Shown: positions 36,144 to 45,502, numbered from the stretch's first letter. The stretch: 64,000 nucleotides of DNA from Streptomyces sp. HUAS CB01 (GCF_030406905.1 NZ_CP129137.1:4174001-4238000), one strand, 5' to 3'. A program made the numbers and translations. The notes: a model not told the origin generated them from the sequence alone.

Positions 36144-36632
36144 TCACGGCGTCAACTCGCCCGCCATGTCGAGCGCGGTCGCCCACCACGGCTGCCCACC
36201 GGTCCCGAACGCCGCGGCCAGCGCGGTGCCGACGGCGATGTCCCGGGGCTGCGCGCCGGCGTCCGCGAACCCCTCGGACCGGACGTGCCCGTCGCCCTCG
36301 GACGTGAGCGTCCCGAGCGGTGCGCCGTCCCTGAGGAACCGGCTGGAGTCCAGTGAGCAGGGCACCAGCCGGTAGCGGGTGTCCCCGGTGAAGGCGTCGA
36401 CGCGGTAGGAGCTCCGCAGCAGCCGGCCCCTTCCGGGCACGATCCGCGCCGGTGCGCCGTCGACGGTGAGCGTCAGGAGGGCCCGGTCACGGGTGCCCAC
36501 GGGGATGTGGGGATGCGCTTCCGTACCCGGGGAGCGGACGATGCGCACCAACGGCAGTCCGGTTCCGGCCACTTCGACGACGCCCGCGGGGTGGTCGAGG
36601 CGGACGACGGGGCCGGAATCGCTCTGAGTCAT
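36144..36632 (-). CDS. Hypothetical protein coupled to the LuxR-type regulator
   Basis: A 162-residue protein beginning MTQSDSGPVVRLDHPAGVVE. It is beta-rich in the first 110 residues (LLTLTVDGAPARIVPGRGRL), with an acidic Ala-rich helix and WWATALDMAGELTP at the end. I do not recognise a family. The ATG at 36632 is used here. A TTG at 36638 overlaps the upstream luxR stop and has GGAG eight bases before it, so it may be the real start. Same transcript as the regulator. Confidence 0.65.
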   Translation of the reverse strand: MTQSDSGPVVRLDHPAGVVEVAGTGLPLVRIVRSPGTEAHPHIPVGTRDRALLTLTVDGAPARIVPGRGRLLRSSYRVDAFTGDTRYRLVPCSLDSSRFLRDGAPLGTLTSEGDGHVRSEGFADAGAQPRDIAVGTALAAAFGTGGQPWWATALDMAGELTP

Positions 36633-36634
36633 GA

Positions 36635-37621
36635 TCAATGATCATGCTCCAGGATCCCGGACCGGGCAATGAGGAAGCCGAGTTGGGCGCGCGAGCCGCT
36701 GCCGAGGGCGGAGGCGAGTTTGGCGATGTGGGCGCGGCAGGTGCGGACGTTCATCCCGAGGCGGCGCGCGATCGCCTCGTCCACGTGTCCCTCGACGAGG
36801 AGTTTGGCGATGGAGCGCTGGACGCCGCTGATGCCGTCCAGTTCGGGGGCGTAGGCGACGACCTGGTCGTCCCAGGGGACGCCGTGGAGCCAGAACTGCT
36901 CGAAGACGCCGACGAGATACTGCACCAGACCTTCGTGGCGCAGTTCCAGGGCGACCCGGCGGTCGCTGCGCGCCGGAATGAAGGCCACCTTCCGGTCGAC
37001 GATGATGAGCCGGTCGATGATCTCCTCGAGGGTGCGGACCTCCGCGCCGTAGGGGGCGACCCGTTCCACGTAGGCCAGGGTGGCCGGATGGTGACGCGCC
37101 GTGTGCTGGTACAGCGTGCGCATCGAGACGCCCCGGTCGACGAGCATCGCCACACGCCGCAGCCCCTCCTGGAGGGTCGCGGGCCGGCGGCCGCTGCCGG
37201 GCTGCACGGTCAGCAGTTCCTCCTCGCACTCGGCGATGACCCGGTCCAGCGTCGCGTTGATCAGGTTCAGGCCCTCGAGGACGGTGATCGCATGTGTCGT
37301 GGACGGATCGTGAGCGTTCAGCGTCATGAATGGCTCGAACGACTCCGCCAGTGAGATGGTGAGTCGTCTTCGCTCCTGGATCTCCCGCTCTATGGGGTGC
37401 ATCAGCTGGTGCAGGGCGATGGACGGCGGAACCGGACGAAGCCACTCGGTGTCGTCGGGATCCGGGCGCAACATGCCCAGATCCATGAGGCACGGGGCGT
37501 CGGTCACCTCCGACCGCGCGATGCGGCCACTGCGCAGAGCGGACGCATACAGGTTTTTCCCGGCCTCGCACAGCTCGTCGTGACTGTGCTTATCTCCCCC
37601 ATCGCCCGGTTTCGTCTGCAT
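36635..37621 (-). CDS. LuxR-family regulator with TrmB-like sensor region
   Basis: A 328-residue transcription factor. The middle region (residues about 100-230) resembles the TrmB/phospholipase-D-like sensor found in Streptomyces regulators: DRGVSMRTLYQHTARHHPAT and IIVDRKVAFIPARSDRRVAL. The C-terminal LuxR HTH is RSIAKLLVEGHVDEAIARRL followed by GMNVRTCRAHIAKLASALGS. No receiver domain. The ATG at 37621 follows GAGGGG; a GTG at 37627 is an alternative. Divergent, with 127 bases between, from a secreted peptide gene and a Rieske-derived gene, its likely targets. Confidence 0.85.
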   Translation of the reverse strand: MQTKPGDGGDKHSHDELCEAGKNLYASALRSGRIARSEVTDAPCLMDLGMLRPDPDDTEWLRPVPPSIALHQLMHPIEREIQERRRLTISLAESFEPFMTLNAHDPSTTHAITVLEGLNLINATLDRVIAECEEELLTVQPGSGRRPATLQEGLRRVAMLVDRGVSMRTLYQHTARHHPATLAYVERVAPYGAEVRTLEEIIDRLIIVDRKVAFIPARSDRRVALELRHEGLVQYLVGVFEQFWLHGVPWDDQVVAYAPELDGISGVQRSIAKLLVEGHVDEAIARRLGMNVRTCRAHIAKLASALGSGSRAQLGFLIARSGILEHDH

Positions 37622-37748
37622 ATGCACCCCCCTCAGGGTCCTGAATTACAGGAACATGATGCCTGGCCACGCTGGTGAAGGCGTTCGGAGTGAGCCATCG
37701 TCTTAAACGCGGGGGAGGAGGTAGTGATTACAGAGGTGGAGATCGGCC

Positions 37749-37910
37749 ATGACCAGGATGGTTCGTGCACTGTGCGCTATAGCCGTTGCGGCTGCTCTCG
37801 GCGGTCTCGCGGCGAGCGGTGAGCCGACGTGGGAGTCGGCGCCCACGACGGTGACCGCGACTCCGGGTGAACCCACATGGGAGAGCGCGCCGGCGGACGC
37901 GGACGCATGA
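37749..37910 (+). CDS. 53-residue secreted peptide with duplicated GEPTWESAP
   Basis: A short gene found by reading the sequence. Residues 1-23 are a classic signal peptide (MTRMVRALCAIAVAAALGG then LAAS). The predicted mature peptide of about 29 residues contains GEPTWESAP twice (residues 24-32 and 40-48). GGTGGAG lies eight bases before the ATG. The TGA stop overlaps the ATG of the next gene (ATGA), strong evidence that the frame is translated. Divergent from the LuxR-type regulator. No family is recognised; a signalling or leader peptide is possible. Confidence 0.7.
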   Translation: MTRMVRALCAIAVAAALGGLAASGEPTWESAPTTVTATPGEPTWESAPADADA

Positions 37911-38227
37911 GCATGCCCCCGGACGATCGCGTCTTCCGGCGGGAGATGGCGACCGCGTACCGATCCGGGTGGCACTTCATCGATCTCGTCACGGCAATCC
38001 CCCACCGTGGCGACTCGTTGATGGTCACTCTCTTCGGGGAACCGATCGTCGTCGCCCGCGAGGACGACGAGGACGTCCGCGCCTATCGGTGCCTTCGCCG
38101 GCCCCGTGGGGCCCCACGACCCGTCCGCTGTGCCATCCGGTACGGCATGATCTTCGTCAATCTCGACCAGCGCGACCATCAACTGGTCGAACCCGAGACC
38201 ACCACCGCCACCCCCCGCAGTGCCTGA
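37907..38227 (+). CDS. Rieske-derived small protein without cluster ligands
   Basis: A 106-residue protein. The stretch from GWHFIDLVTAIPHRGDSLMV to FGEPIVVARED resembles the start of ring-hydroxylating dioxygenase Rieske domains. RPRGAP then stands where CPHRGAP is usual, followed soon by IRYGMIFVNLD. All four Fe-S ligands (two Cys, two His) are absent and the loop between the two ligand pairs is deleted. It therefore cannot hold a 2Fe-2S cluster and may have been recruited for binding. The ATG overlaps the secreted-peptide stop. Ends at a strong terminator. Confidence 0.7.
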   Translation: MSMPPDDRVFRREMATAYRSGWHFIDLVTAIPHRGDSLMVTLFGEPIVVAREDDEDVRAYRCLRRPRGAPRPVRCAIRYGMIFVNLDQRDHQLVEPETTTATPRSA

Positions 38228-38269
38228 GCGGTTCCCCCGTCGTTCAAGATCGCTCAGGCGCTTCCCCCA

Positions 38270-38314
38270 CACAGCGGCGCCATCGTGGACCTGAAACACG
38301 ATGGCGCCGCTGTG
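38270..38314. terminator. Perfect 18-bp bidirectional terminator
   Basis: Arms CACAGCGGCGCCATCGTG / CACGATGGCGCCGCTGTG with a 9-base loop, between the convergent Rieske-derived and PPOX genes. Confidence 0.92.
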
Positions 38315-38341
38315 CTGTGCGCGTGCACGCGCGCGCGTCCG

Positions 38342-38755
38342 CTACGCCCGGCCCATCGCGCGGATCAGGGCGATCTCGATGACCACGCGGTCCGGGTTCG
38401 GGGCCGGCGTGCGGCCGTAGCGCTCCGCGTAACGCGCGACCGCGTCGGCGACGGTCTCCGGGTCCGTGCGGACCGTGGCGCGGCCCTCGAGCGTCGCCCA
38501 GCGCCCCTTGTCCACCTGGCAGACCGCGACCGGGGCGCCCTCGGGCCCGGCGGCGAGGACGTTGGCGACCTTGCGGCTGTTCTTGTTGGTGATCACCCGG
38601 GCGACGCCCTTCGCGCCGCCCTCCGGGTCGTACGTGACACCCACCGCCACGACGTGCGGAGTGCCGTCGGGGCGCGGTGTGGTGAGCGTGCACATGTGGT
38701 ACTCGCGCCAGAAGCCGAGATAGGACTCGTGGGGGTGCCTGGGGTCGATGGCCAT
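38342..38755 (-). CDS. PPOX-class F420/FMN-dependent protein
   Basis: A 137-residue split-barrel flavin/F420 protein. Seen are YHMCTLTTPRPDGTPHVVAV, VITNKNSRKVANVLA and the cofactor-region WATLEGRATVRTDPE. The family reduces or oxidises small molecules with F420 or FMN; the substrate is unknown. Its 5' end faces the clpB promoter, so the HAIR site at 38818 could influence both genes. Length and motifs are usual. Confidence 0.85.
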   Translation of the reverse strand: MAIDPRHPHESYLGFWREYHMCTLTTPRPDGTPHVVAVGVTYDPEGGAKGVARVITNKNSRKVANVLAAGPEGAPVAVCQVDKGRWATLEGRATVRTDPETVADAVARYAERYGRTPAPNPDRVVIEIALIRAMGRA

Positions 38756-38817
38756 GCTCCGGAACCTACCCGGGCGGGTGCACGTCGATGAATCCGGGGA
38801 AGACGTACGCGGAGATA

Positions 38818-38838
38818 CTTGAGCGGAATCGACTCAAC
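38818..38838. promoter_or_regulatory. HAIR operator upstream of clpB
   Basis: CTTGAGC-N7-ACTCAAC, 12 of 14 consensus positions. The TTGAGC half also forms the -35 element of a promoter whose -10 is near TGTACG/TACGTT (38841-38850). HspR control of clpB is established in Streptomyces. Confidence 0.88.
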
Positions 38839-38898
38839 TTTGTGTACGTTGGATGAGTCAGGGTGATACGGAGCCGAGGCGAGGAGGAGAAGCCGCAC

Positions 38899-41490
38899 GT
38901 GGACGCAGAGCTGACCAACAGGAGCCGGGACGCGCTGAGCGCCGCGACCACCCGGGCCGTGTCCGAGGGGCACGCCGACCTGACCCCCGCGCATCTGCTG
39001 CTGGCGCTGCTCGCGGGCCAGGACAACGAGAACATCACCGATCTGCTGGCGGCCGCCGACGCCGACCAGGCCGCGGTACGGTCGGGAGCGGAGCGGGTCC
39101 TCGCGGACCTGCCCAGCGTGACGGGTTCCACCGTCGCGCCGCCGCAGCCCAACCGTGAGCTGCTCGCCGTCATCGCCGACGCCTCGCAGCGCGCCAAGGA
39201 GCTCGGGGACGACTACCTCTCCACCGAGCACCTGCTCATCGGCGTCGCCGCCAAGGGCGGGCGGGCCGCCGAGGTGCTCTCCGGGCAGGGCGCCACCGCG
39301 AGGAAGCTGCAGGAAGCGTTCGAGAAGGCACGAGGAGGGCGCCGGGTGACCACGCCCGACCCCGAGGGTCAGTACAAGGCCCTGGAGAAGTTCGGCACCG
39401 ATTTCACGGCCGCGGCCAGGGAGGGCAAGCTCGACCCCGTCATCGGCCGTGACCAGGAGATCCGCCGCGTCGTCCAGGTGCTCTCCCGCCGCACCAAGAA
39501 CAACCCCGTGCTCATCGGCGAGCCCGGCGTCGGCAAGACCGCCGTCGTCGAGGGCCTCGCCCAGCGCATCGTGAAGGGCGACGTCCCGGAGTCCCTCCGC
39601 GAGAAGCGGCTCGTCGCCCTCGACCTCGGCGCGATGGTCGCCGGGGCCAAGTACCGCGGCGAGTTCGAGGAGCGCCTCAAGACCGTCCTCTCCGAGATCA
39701 AGGAGAGCGAGGGCCAGATCATCACCTTCATCGACGAGCTGCACACGGTCGTGGGGGCGGGCGCCGGCGGGGACTCCGCCATGGACGCGGGCAACATGCT
39801 GAAGCCGATGCTCGCCCGCGGCGAGCTGCGCATGGTCGGCGCCACGACCCTCGACGAGTACCGCGAACGGATCGAGAAGGACCCGGCGCTGGAGCGCCGC
39901 TTCCAGCAGGTGCTGGTCGCCGAGCCCACCGTCGAGGACACCATCGCCATCCTCCGCGGCCTCAAGGGCCGTTACGAGGCCCACCACAAGGTGCAGATCG
40001 CGGACAGCGCCCTGGTGGCCGCCGCGACGCTCTCCGACCGCTACATCACCTCACGCTTCCTGCCCGACAAGGCCATCGACCTCGTCGACGAGTCCGCCTC
40101 CCGGCTGCGGATGGAGATCGACTCCTCCCCGGTCGAGATCGACGAGCTGCAGCGCTCCGTCGACCGGCTGCGCATGGAGGAGCTCGCGCTCTCCAAGGAG
40201 ACCGACGAGGCGAGCATCCAGCGACTGGAGAAGCTCCGCCGCGACCTCGCCGACAAGGAGGAGGAGCTGCGTGGGCTGACCGCACGCTGGGAGAAGGAGA
40301 AGGAATCCCTCAACCGCGTCGGTGAGCTCAAGGAGAAGCTCGACGAACTCCGCGGCCAGGCCGAGCGGGCCCAGCGCGACGGCGACTTCGACACCGCGTC
40401 CAAGCTGCTGTACGGGGAGATCCCCGCGCTGGAGCGGGAGCTGGAGGCCGCCAGCGAGGCCGAGGCCCGGCAGGAGGCCGCCAAGGACACCATGGTGAAG
40501 GAGGAGGTCGGCCCGGACGACATCGCCGACGTCGTCGCCTCCTGGACCGGCATCCCGGCCGGGCGGCTGCTGGAGGGGGAGACCCAGAAGCTGCTCCGGA
40601 TGGAGACGGAGCTGGGCAGGCGGCTGATCGGCCAGTCGGAGGCCGTCCAGGCCGTGTCCGACGCCGTGCGCCGCTCGCGGGCCGGCATCGCCGATCCCGA
40701 CCGGCCCACGGGCTCGTTCCTCTTCCTCGGCCCGACCGGTGTCGGCAAGACCGAGCTGGCGAAGGCCCTCGCGGACTTCCTCTTCGACGACGAGCGGGCG
40801 ATGGTCCGCATCGACATGTCCGAGTACGGCGAGAAGCACAGCGTGGCGCGGCTCGTCGGTGCCCCGCCCGGGTACGTCGGCTACGAGGAGGGCGGCCAGC
40901 TCACCGAGGCGGTCCGCCGGCGCCCGTACAGCGTGGTGCTGCTGGACGAGGTGGAGAAGGCCCATCCCGAGGTCTTCGACGTCCTGCTGCAGGTCCTCGA
41001 CGACGGCAGGCTGACCGACGGACAGGGCCGGACGGTGGACTTCCGCAACACCATCCTGATCCTGACCTCCAACCTCGGCAGCCAGTACCTCGTGGAGCCG
41101 CTGATCGGCGCGGAGGAGAAGAAGCAGCAGGTCCTGGAGGTCGTACGGGCCTCGTTCAAGCCGGAGTTCCTGAACCGGCTTGACGACCTCGTCGTGTTCT
41201 CCGCCCTGGACAAGACGGAACTGGCGCACATCGCCGAACTGCAGATCGCCCGGCTCGCCAAGCGGCTCACCGAACGCCGGCTCACCCTCGACGTCACCCC
41301 TGAGGCGCTGGAGTGGCTGGCCGACGAGGGCAACGACCCCGCCTACGGCGCGCGGCCGCTGCGCCGGCTGATCCAGACGGCCATCGGCGACCGGCTCGCC
41401 AAGGAGATCCTCGCCGGCGAGGTGAAGGACGGCGACACGGTCCGCGTCGACCGTGCCGAGGGCGGCCTGATCGTGGGCCCGGCACAGTGA
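38899..41490 (+). CDS. clpB: ATP-dependent disaggregase ClpB
   Basis: An 863-residue AAA+ unfoldase that rescues aggregates with DnaK. The N-domain (about 1-145) precedes NBD1 with Walker [16 protein letters not shown] near residue 210. The middle coiled coil spans about 400-525, and NBD2 has Walker [17 protein letters not shown] near residue 612. The C-terminal sensor-2 is [11 protein letters not shown]. The GTG at 38899 has GAGGAGGAG upstream. Length is standard. Heat-inducible through HspR. Confidence 0.98.
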   Translation: MDAELTNRSRDALSAATTRAVSEGHADLTPAHLLLALLAGQDNENITDLLAAADADQAAVRSGAERVLADLPSVTGSTVAPPQPNRELLAVIADASQRAKELGDDYLSTEHLLIGVAAKGGRAAEVLSGQGATARKLQEAFEKARGGRRVTTPDPEGQYKALEKFGTDFTAAAREGKLDPVIGRDQEIRRVVQVLSRRTKNNPVLIGEPGVGKTAVVEGLAQRIVKGDVPESLREKRLVALDLGAMVAGAKYRGEFEERLKTVLSEIKESEGQIITFIDELHTVVGAGAGGDSAMDAGNMLKPMLARGELRMVGATTLDEYRERIEKDPALERRFQQVLVAEPTVEDTIAILRGLKGRYEAHHKVQIADSALVAAATLSDRYITSRFLPDKAIDLVDESASRLRMEIDSSPVEIDELQRSVDRLRMEELALSKETDEASIQRLEKLRRDLADKEEELRGLTARWEKEKESLNRVGELKEKLDELRGQAERAQRDGDFDTASKLLYGEIPALERELEAASEAEARQEAAKDTMVKEEVGPDDIADVVASWTGIPAGRLLEGETQKLLRMETELGRRLIGQSEAVQAVSDAVRRSRAGIADPDRPTGSFLFLGPTGVGKTELAKALADFLFDDERAMVRIDMSEYGEKHSVARLVGAPPGYVGYEEGGQLTEAVRRRPYSVVLLDEVEKAHPEVFDVLLQVLDDGRLTDGQGRTVDFRNTILILTSNLGSQYLVEPLIGAEEKKQQVLEVVRASFKPEFLNRLDDLVVFSALDKTELAHIAELQIARLAKRLTERRLTLDVTPEALEWLADEGNDPAYGARPLRRLIQTAIGDRLAKEILAGEVKDGDTVRVDRAEGGLIVGPAQ

Positions 41491-41497
41491 GCCACGC

Positions 41498-41526
41498 CCG
41501 GGTGGGGTTGCCAGCCCCCGCCCGGG
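41498..41526 (+). terminator. Hairpin after clpB
   Basis: Inverted repeat CCCGGGTGGGG / CCCC-CGCCCGGG with a short loop and one bulge, starting 8 bases after the stop. Confidence 0.6.
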
Positions 41527-41567
41527 ATGGGGGAGGATGGCCGCATCCGTACGAAGGGAAACACCCG

Positions 41568-42101
41568 GTGAGCATCGACCCGTCCTCGATTCCGAACTTC
41601 GGGGGCAAGCCCCAGCCTCAGGCTGCGTCAGGACCGGCGGGCCCGGTCGTCCCCGACCAGGACCTGGTCAAGCAACTCCTCGACCAGATGGAGCTGAAGT
41701 ACGTCGTCGACGACGAGGGTGACCTCGCGGCGCCGTGGGAGGAGTTCCGCACGTACTTCATGTTCCGCGGCGAGAACGAGCAGCAGGTCTTCTCGGTGCG
41801 GACGTTCTACGACCGTCCCCACGCGCTCGAGGACAAGGCCCAGGTCCTCGACGCCGTCGACGACTGGAACCGCCGCACGCTGTGGCCGAAGGTCTACACC
41901 CACACCCACGAGGAGGAGGGACAGCCCACGACCGTCCGCCTCATCGGCGAGGCCCAGATGCTGATCGGCACGGGCGTCAGCCTCGAGCACTTCGTCTCGT
42001 CGACGGTCAGCTGGGTGCGCGCGGCCATCGAGTTCGACAAGTGGCTGGTGGAGCAGCTCGGCCTCACCCCGGCGGACGAGAAGCCCGCCGACGACGCCTG
42101 A
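41568..42101 (+). CDS. YbjN-domain protein
   Basis: A 177-residue protein of the YbjN family (sensory-transduction-like fold related to secretion chaperones). Seen are LVKQLLDQMELKYVVDDEGD, then VFSVRTFYDRPHALEDKAQV and EAQMLIGTGVSLEHFVSSTV. The first 30 residues are disordered Pro/Gln-rich. GTG at 41568 with AAGGGAA upstream. Family members affect stress and motility in other bacteria; in Streptomyces the role is unknown. Confidence 0.85.
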   Translation: MSIDPSSIPNFGGKPQPQAASGPAGPVVPDQDLVKQLLDQMELKYVVDDEGDLAAPWEEFRTYFMFRGENEQQVFSVRTFYDRPHALEDKAQVLDAVDDWNRRTLWPKVYTHTHEEEGQPTTVRLIGEAQMLIGTGVSLEHFVSSTVSWVRAAIEFDKWLVEQLGLTPADEKPADDA

Positions 42102-42166
42102 GCGGTCCCGCGGTCCCCGCGCCCGGGCGGCCGGGGGCGCCGCGGCGGTGCACTCCGCCGCGGGGC

Positions 42167-43375
42167 TCACAACGCCGTCGGGGCGACGGTCAGATACGTC
42201 CCGTAGCAGAACGACAGCCCGGCCAGGGCGGCGACCACCGTGATCGCCGCCCTCGGCCGGGCTCTTGTCAGTGCGGCGGCCAGCGGCAGCAGCAGCGGGA
42301 ACGCCGGCAGCAGGAAACGCGGCTTGGACTCGAAGAAGCCGGAGCCGCCGACCGTGATCAGCACCAGCACCCCCGTGTACACCAGCAGGGACAGGGGCGG
42401 CCGGTCCAGCACGAAGAGGGCGAAGAGCAGCACGCCGGCCCCCGCGATCACCAACGCCATCGGGAAGCCGAAGAACGTCGGCGCGGTCACCATGCTGCGG
42501 ATCACCTTCAGCGACCCGAGTCCCAGGTCGAACCGCGAGGTCCAGCCGCTCTGCACGGCGAAGTAGCCGCCGAGCACATCGCCCTTGCGCACCCCGACCC
42601 ACAGCACGTAGCCCAGCCAGCCGGCGGGCGCCAGCGCGGCGCCGGCCCAGACGCGCGCCCGGCCGGCGTCGGTGCCCCGCCGCCTGAACAGCTCGCAGCC
42701 GGCCACCACGCAGACGGCCGCCGCGACCGCGATCCCGTTGGGCCGGGTCAGCCCGGCGAGCCCCGCCAGCGTTCCGGCCCACAGCCAGCGGCCGGTCACC
42801 ACCGCGTACAGCGACCAGGCGGCGAACGCCGTCAGCAGCGGCTCGGTGTAGGCCATGGACAGGACGACGGCGTGCGGCAGCAGAGCCCACAGCAGCACGA
42901 CGAGGGTCGCGAGCCGCCGGCCGTACAGCCGCTCCACGACCGCGTAGACGCCCCAGGCGGCCACGCCCGCCGCGGCCCACGACAGCGCCAGCCCCGCGGT
43001 GCCCCCGGTGACCGGCAGCACGGACGTGACGGAGCGGATCAGTCCCGGGTACAGCGGGAAGAAGGCGAGATCGGACTGGACGGCTCCGTCCGGCCAGTAC
43101 ACCGTGCGGCCGTATCCGTTCGCGGCGATGCCGACGTACCACTTGGAGTCCCACGAGGTGGCGAGCAGCGCCCGTGGCGAGCGGCCGATGTGCCACGCCC
43201 ACAGCGTCACGACCACCATGCCGGTGAGCCGGGCGGCCGCGAACAGCCCCAGGGCGGGGGCCGCCCGGTGGAGCGCGGCGCGCGGGCGGGAGACGGACCG
43301 GTCCTCGGTGGACGCTGCCTTGTCGAAGGTCTCGGCGAACAGGGGGCACCTCCGTGCACGCGCGTGTGCGGTCAC
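42167..43375 (-). CDS. PIG-V-like (GT-C) membrane mannosyltransferase
   Basis: A 402-residue protein with about ten helices. The catalytic loop has SWDSKWYVGIAANGYG and DLAFFPLYPGLIR, as in PIG-V/GT-C transferases that use polyprenyl-phosphate sugars. AYTEPLLTAFAAWSLY and the C-terminal FESKPRFLLPAFPLLLPLA also fit. A GTG at 43375 is used as start. A CTG at 43342 is preceded by GGAGGTGCCCC and could be the real, non-standard start. Monocistronic; acceptor unknown. Confidence 0.8.
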   Translation of the reverse strand: MTAHARARRCPLFAETFDKAASTEDRSVSRPRAALHRAAPALGLFAAARLTGMVVVTLWAWHIGRSPRALLATSWDSKWYVGIAANGYGRTVYWPDGAVQSDLAFFPLYPGLIRSVTSVLPVTGGTAGLALSWAAAGVAAWGVYAVVERLYGRRLATLVVLLWALLPHAVVLSMAYTEPLLTAFAAWSLYAVVTGRWLWAGTLAGLAGLTRPNGIAVAAAVCVVAGCELFRRRGTDAGRARVWAGAALAPAGWLGYVLWVGVRKGDVLGGYFAVQSGWTSRFDLGLGSLKVIRSMVTAPTFFGFPMALVIAGAGVLLFALFVLDRPPLSLLVYTGVLVLITVGGSGFFESKPRFLLPAFPLLLPLAAALTRARPRAAITVVAALAGLSFCYGTYLTVAPTAL

Positions 43376-43593
43376 CCCGACCTTCGGCGGTGCGCGCGCG
43401 GTGCGCGACCGCTGGGCAGCCGCCCGGGTGGATCGCCCGCGCACGCGGACCGGACGCGCGTGTCGCCGTGACAGCGGACGGCCCGCTCGCCGAGCGGGTC
43501 CGACACATCCCGCCCGGTCCCGCCCCCTGGCGGACGCCGCACTCCTGGCGGACGCCGCCCTGTGGGGGTCACGGCCCGGCGCCGTGGCCGGAA

Positions 43594-44796
43594 TCAGGCC
43601 GCACCCGACGCGAGCCCCTTCAGCCGCGAGACGGCCTCCTCCAGGACGTCGGTGCGCTTGCAGAACGCGAAGCGAACAAAGGGTGCGCCCTGCTCGCGGT
43701 GGTCGTAGAAGACCGCGTTGGGGATCGCGACCACCCCGCAGCGCTCCGGCAGCGCACGGCAGAAGGCGAAACCGTCGCTCTCACCGAGGGGCCGGATGTC
43801 GGTGGTGACGAAGTAGGTGCCGGCCGGGCGGAAGACCTTGAAGCCCGCCTGCTCCAGGCCGCCCGCGAGCAGGTCCCGCTTGGCCAGCATGTCCGCGCGG
43901 AGGTCCGCGAAGTACGAGTCGGGCAGGCGCAGGGCCTCGGCCACGGCGTATTGGAAGGGCCCGGCGGAGACGTACGTCAGGAACTGCTTGGCCGAGCGGA
44001 CCGCGGTGACCAGCTCCGGGGCGGCGGTCACCCAGCCGACCTTCCAGCCGGTGAACGAGAAGGTCTTGCCCGCCGAGCCGATGCTCACGGTCCGCTCGCG
44101 CATCCCCGGGAAGGTCGCGATCGGCGTGTGCTCGCCGTCGAAGACCAGGTGCTCGTACACCTCGTCGGTCACGACCAGCAGATCGCGCTCGACCGCCAGC
44201 TCCGCGACGGCCGCGAGTTCCGCACGGGTCAGGACGGTGCCGGTGGGGTTGTGCGGGGTGTTCAGCAGGATGACGCGGGTGCGGTCGGTGACGGCGTCCC
44301 GCAGTTCGTCCAGGTCCAGCGCGTAGGCGCCGTCCCGGGGCCGGAGCGTGACGGGGACGCGCGTGCCGCCCGCCATGGCGATGCAGGCGGCGTACGAGTC
44401 GTAGTACGGCTCCAGGGCGACGACCTCGTCGCCGGGTTCGACGAGGGCGAGCAGCGAGGCCGCGATCGCCTCGGTGGCGCCTGCCGTGACCAGCACCTCG
44501 GTGTCGGGGTCGTACCCGAGGCCGTACCGGTCCCGCTGGTGGTCGGCGACCGCGGTGCGCAGCTCGGGCACGCCGGGGCCGGGCGGGTACTGGTTGCCGC
44601 GGCCGTCGCGCAGCGCCCGCACCGCCGCCTCCCGCACCTCCGCGGGGCCGTCGGTGTCGGGGAAGCCCTGGCCGAGGTTGATGGAGCCGGTGCGCACGGC
44701 CAGCGCGGACATCTCGGCGAAGATCGTCGTCCCGAACTCGGCGAGGCGGCGGTTGAGCAGCGGTCGGGGGCCCGGTGCACGTCCTGGAGCTGTCAT
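43594..44796 (-). CDS. Class I/II PLP-dependent aminotransferase
   Basis: A 400-residue fold-type I enzyme. Seen are INLGQGFPDTDGP, ATEAIAASLLALVEPGDEVV, LLNTPHNPTGTVLT (cofactor ring), and SIGSAGKTFSFTGWKVGW with the Schiff-base Lys. These point to the kynurenine/methionine aminotransferase-DapC-like group. Substrate uncertain; note that kynurenine pathway genes lie 11 kb away. The ATG at 44796 has AGGA upstream; an ATG at 44805 is in frame. Confidence 0.9.
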   Translation of the reverse strand: MTAPGRAPGPRPLLNRRLAEFGTTIFAEMSALAVRTGSINLGQGFPDTDGPAEVREAAVRALRDGRGNQYPPGPGVPELRTAVADHQRDRYGLGYDPDTEVLVTAGATEAIAASLLALVEPGDEVVALEPYYDSYAACIAMAGGTRVPVTLRPRDGAYALDLDELRDAVTDRTRVILLNTPHNPTGTVLTRAELAAVAELAVERDLLVVTDEVYEHLVFDGEHTPIATFPGMRERTVSIGSAGKTFSFTGWKVGWVTAAPELVTAVRSAKQFLTYVSAGPFQYAVAEALRLPDSYFADLRADMLAKRDLLAGGLEQAGFKVFRPAGTYFVTTDIRPLGESDGFAFCRALPERCGVVAIPNAVFYDHREQGAPFVRFAFCKRTDVLEEAVSRLKGLASGAA

Positions 44797-44919
44797 GGCG
44801 GCCATCCTGCGCGGAACCTCTGGACTAGCTCAAGTCTGCTTTGGGCCGTGAGGGCGGGGGGCATCCCCCAGGCACGTCGGAAGCAGCCTCGCTTCGGGGG
44901 ACGAAGGAAGGTGAGGTCA

Positions 44920-45135
44920 ATGATCGGAATCGTGATCGCCATCGGGGTGATCGTCGTCATCGGTCTGGTGGTCGCCGCGTCGAGCGGCAAGGGCGGGAGC
45001 CGGTCGCGTCGCCGTGGCGGCAGCAGCTGGTGGGCCGGCAGTGGCAGCGGCGGCTCCTCCTGCGGTGGCGGCTCGTCCTGCGGCGGAGGGTCCTCGTGCG
45101 GTGGTGGTGGCGGTGGCTGCGGAGGCGGCAACTGA
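44920..45135 (+). CDS. Small membrane-anchored Gly/Cys-rich protein
   Basis: A 71-residue protein. Residues 2-19 form a helix (IGIVIAIGVIVVIGLVVA). A basic stretch SRSRRRGG and a tail with (GGSSCGG)-type repeats follow, carrying four Cys spaced 6-9 residues apart. No leader-peptide processing site or maturation enzyme is nearby. The ATG at 44920 follows AAGGAAGGTGAGG. The repeats suggest a metal-binding or assembly-prone tail; function unknown. Confidence 0.7.
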   Translation: MIGIVIAIGVIVVIGLVVAASSGKGGSRSRRRGGSSWWAGSGSGGSSCGGGSSCGGGSSCGGGGGGCGGGN

Positions 45136-45502
45136 CCACCGGTGCGACGGCGGGGGCGGCTGACACGGGGCAGCCGGCCCCGCAGGACCGGAGGCGCTCG
45201 GACGGGACGGAAGTCCGCCGGGCGCCTTCCTGTTGACGGGCGATGCACTTAACCGCCGTCGTTGTGCACTTCCTCCATGGGTTTCTGTTGAACAGTTGAA
45301 CCGTAAGGCCCCCCAGGGGATGGAATGCACGTCAAGTTGGGTAAAAGGGCTGTGGACGCCGCGCACTTCATGGTTCCCTCGCTGTTGAGAACATCCAGCC
45401 CTCGGACCGTCTGTGGACCCGAGTCGGCAGATCCCCCACCCTCCCTGTGCTGCCTCCGGGGCGCCCCGGTCCACCCGTCACGCGTGTTTGCGGAGCCGAC
45501 CC
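45136..45502. other. 367-base region upstream of the DUF2617 gene
   Basis: Contains two direct GTTGAAC words near 45287-45301 and a relatively AT-rich patch (45240-45360) that probably holds the promoter. No gene recognised. Confidence 0.5.

Noticed and set aside
44920..45135. RiPP precursor
   Set aside because: The Cys-rich tail is suggestive, but there is a transmembrane helix instead of a leader and no modifying enzyme or exporter nearby.
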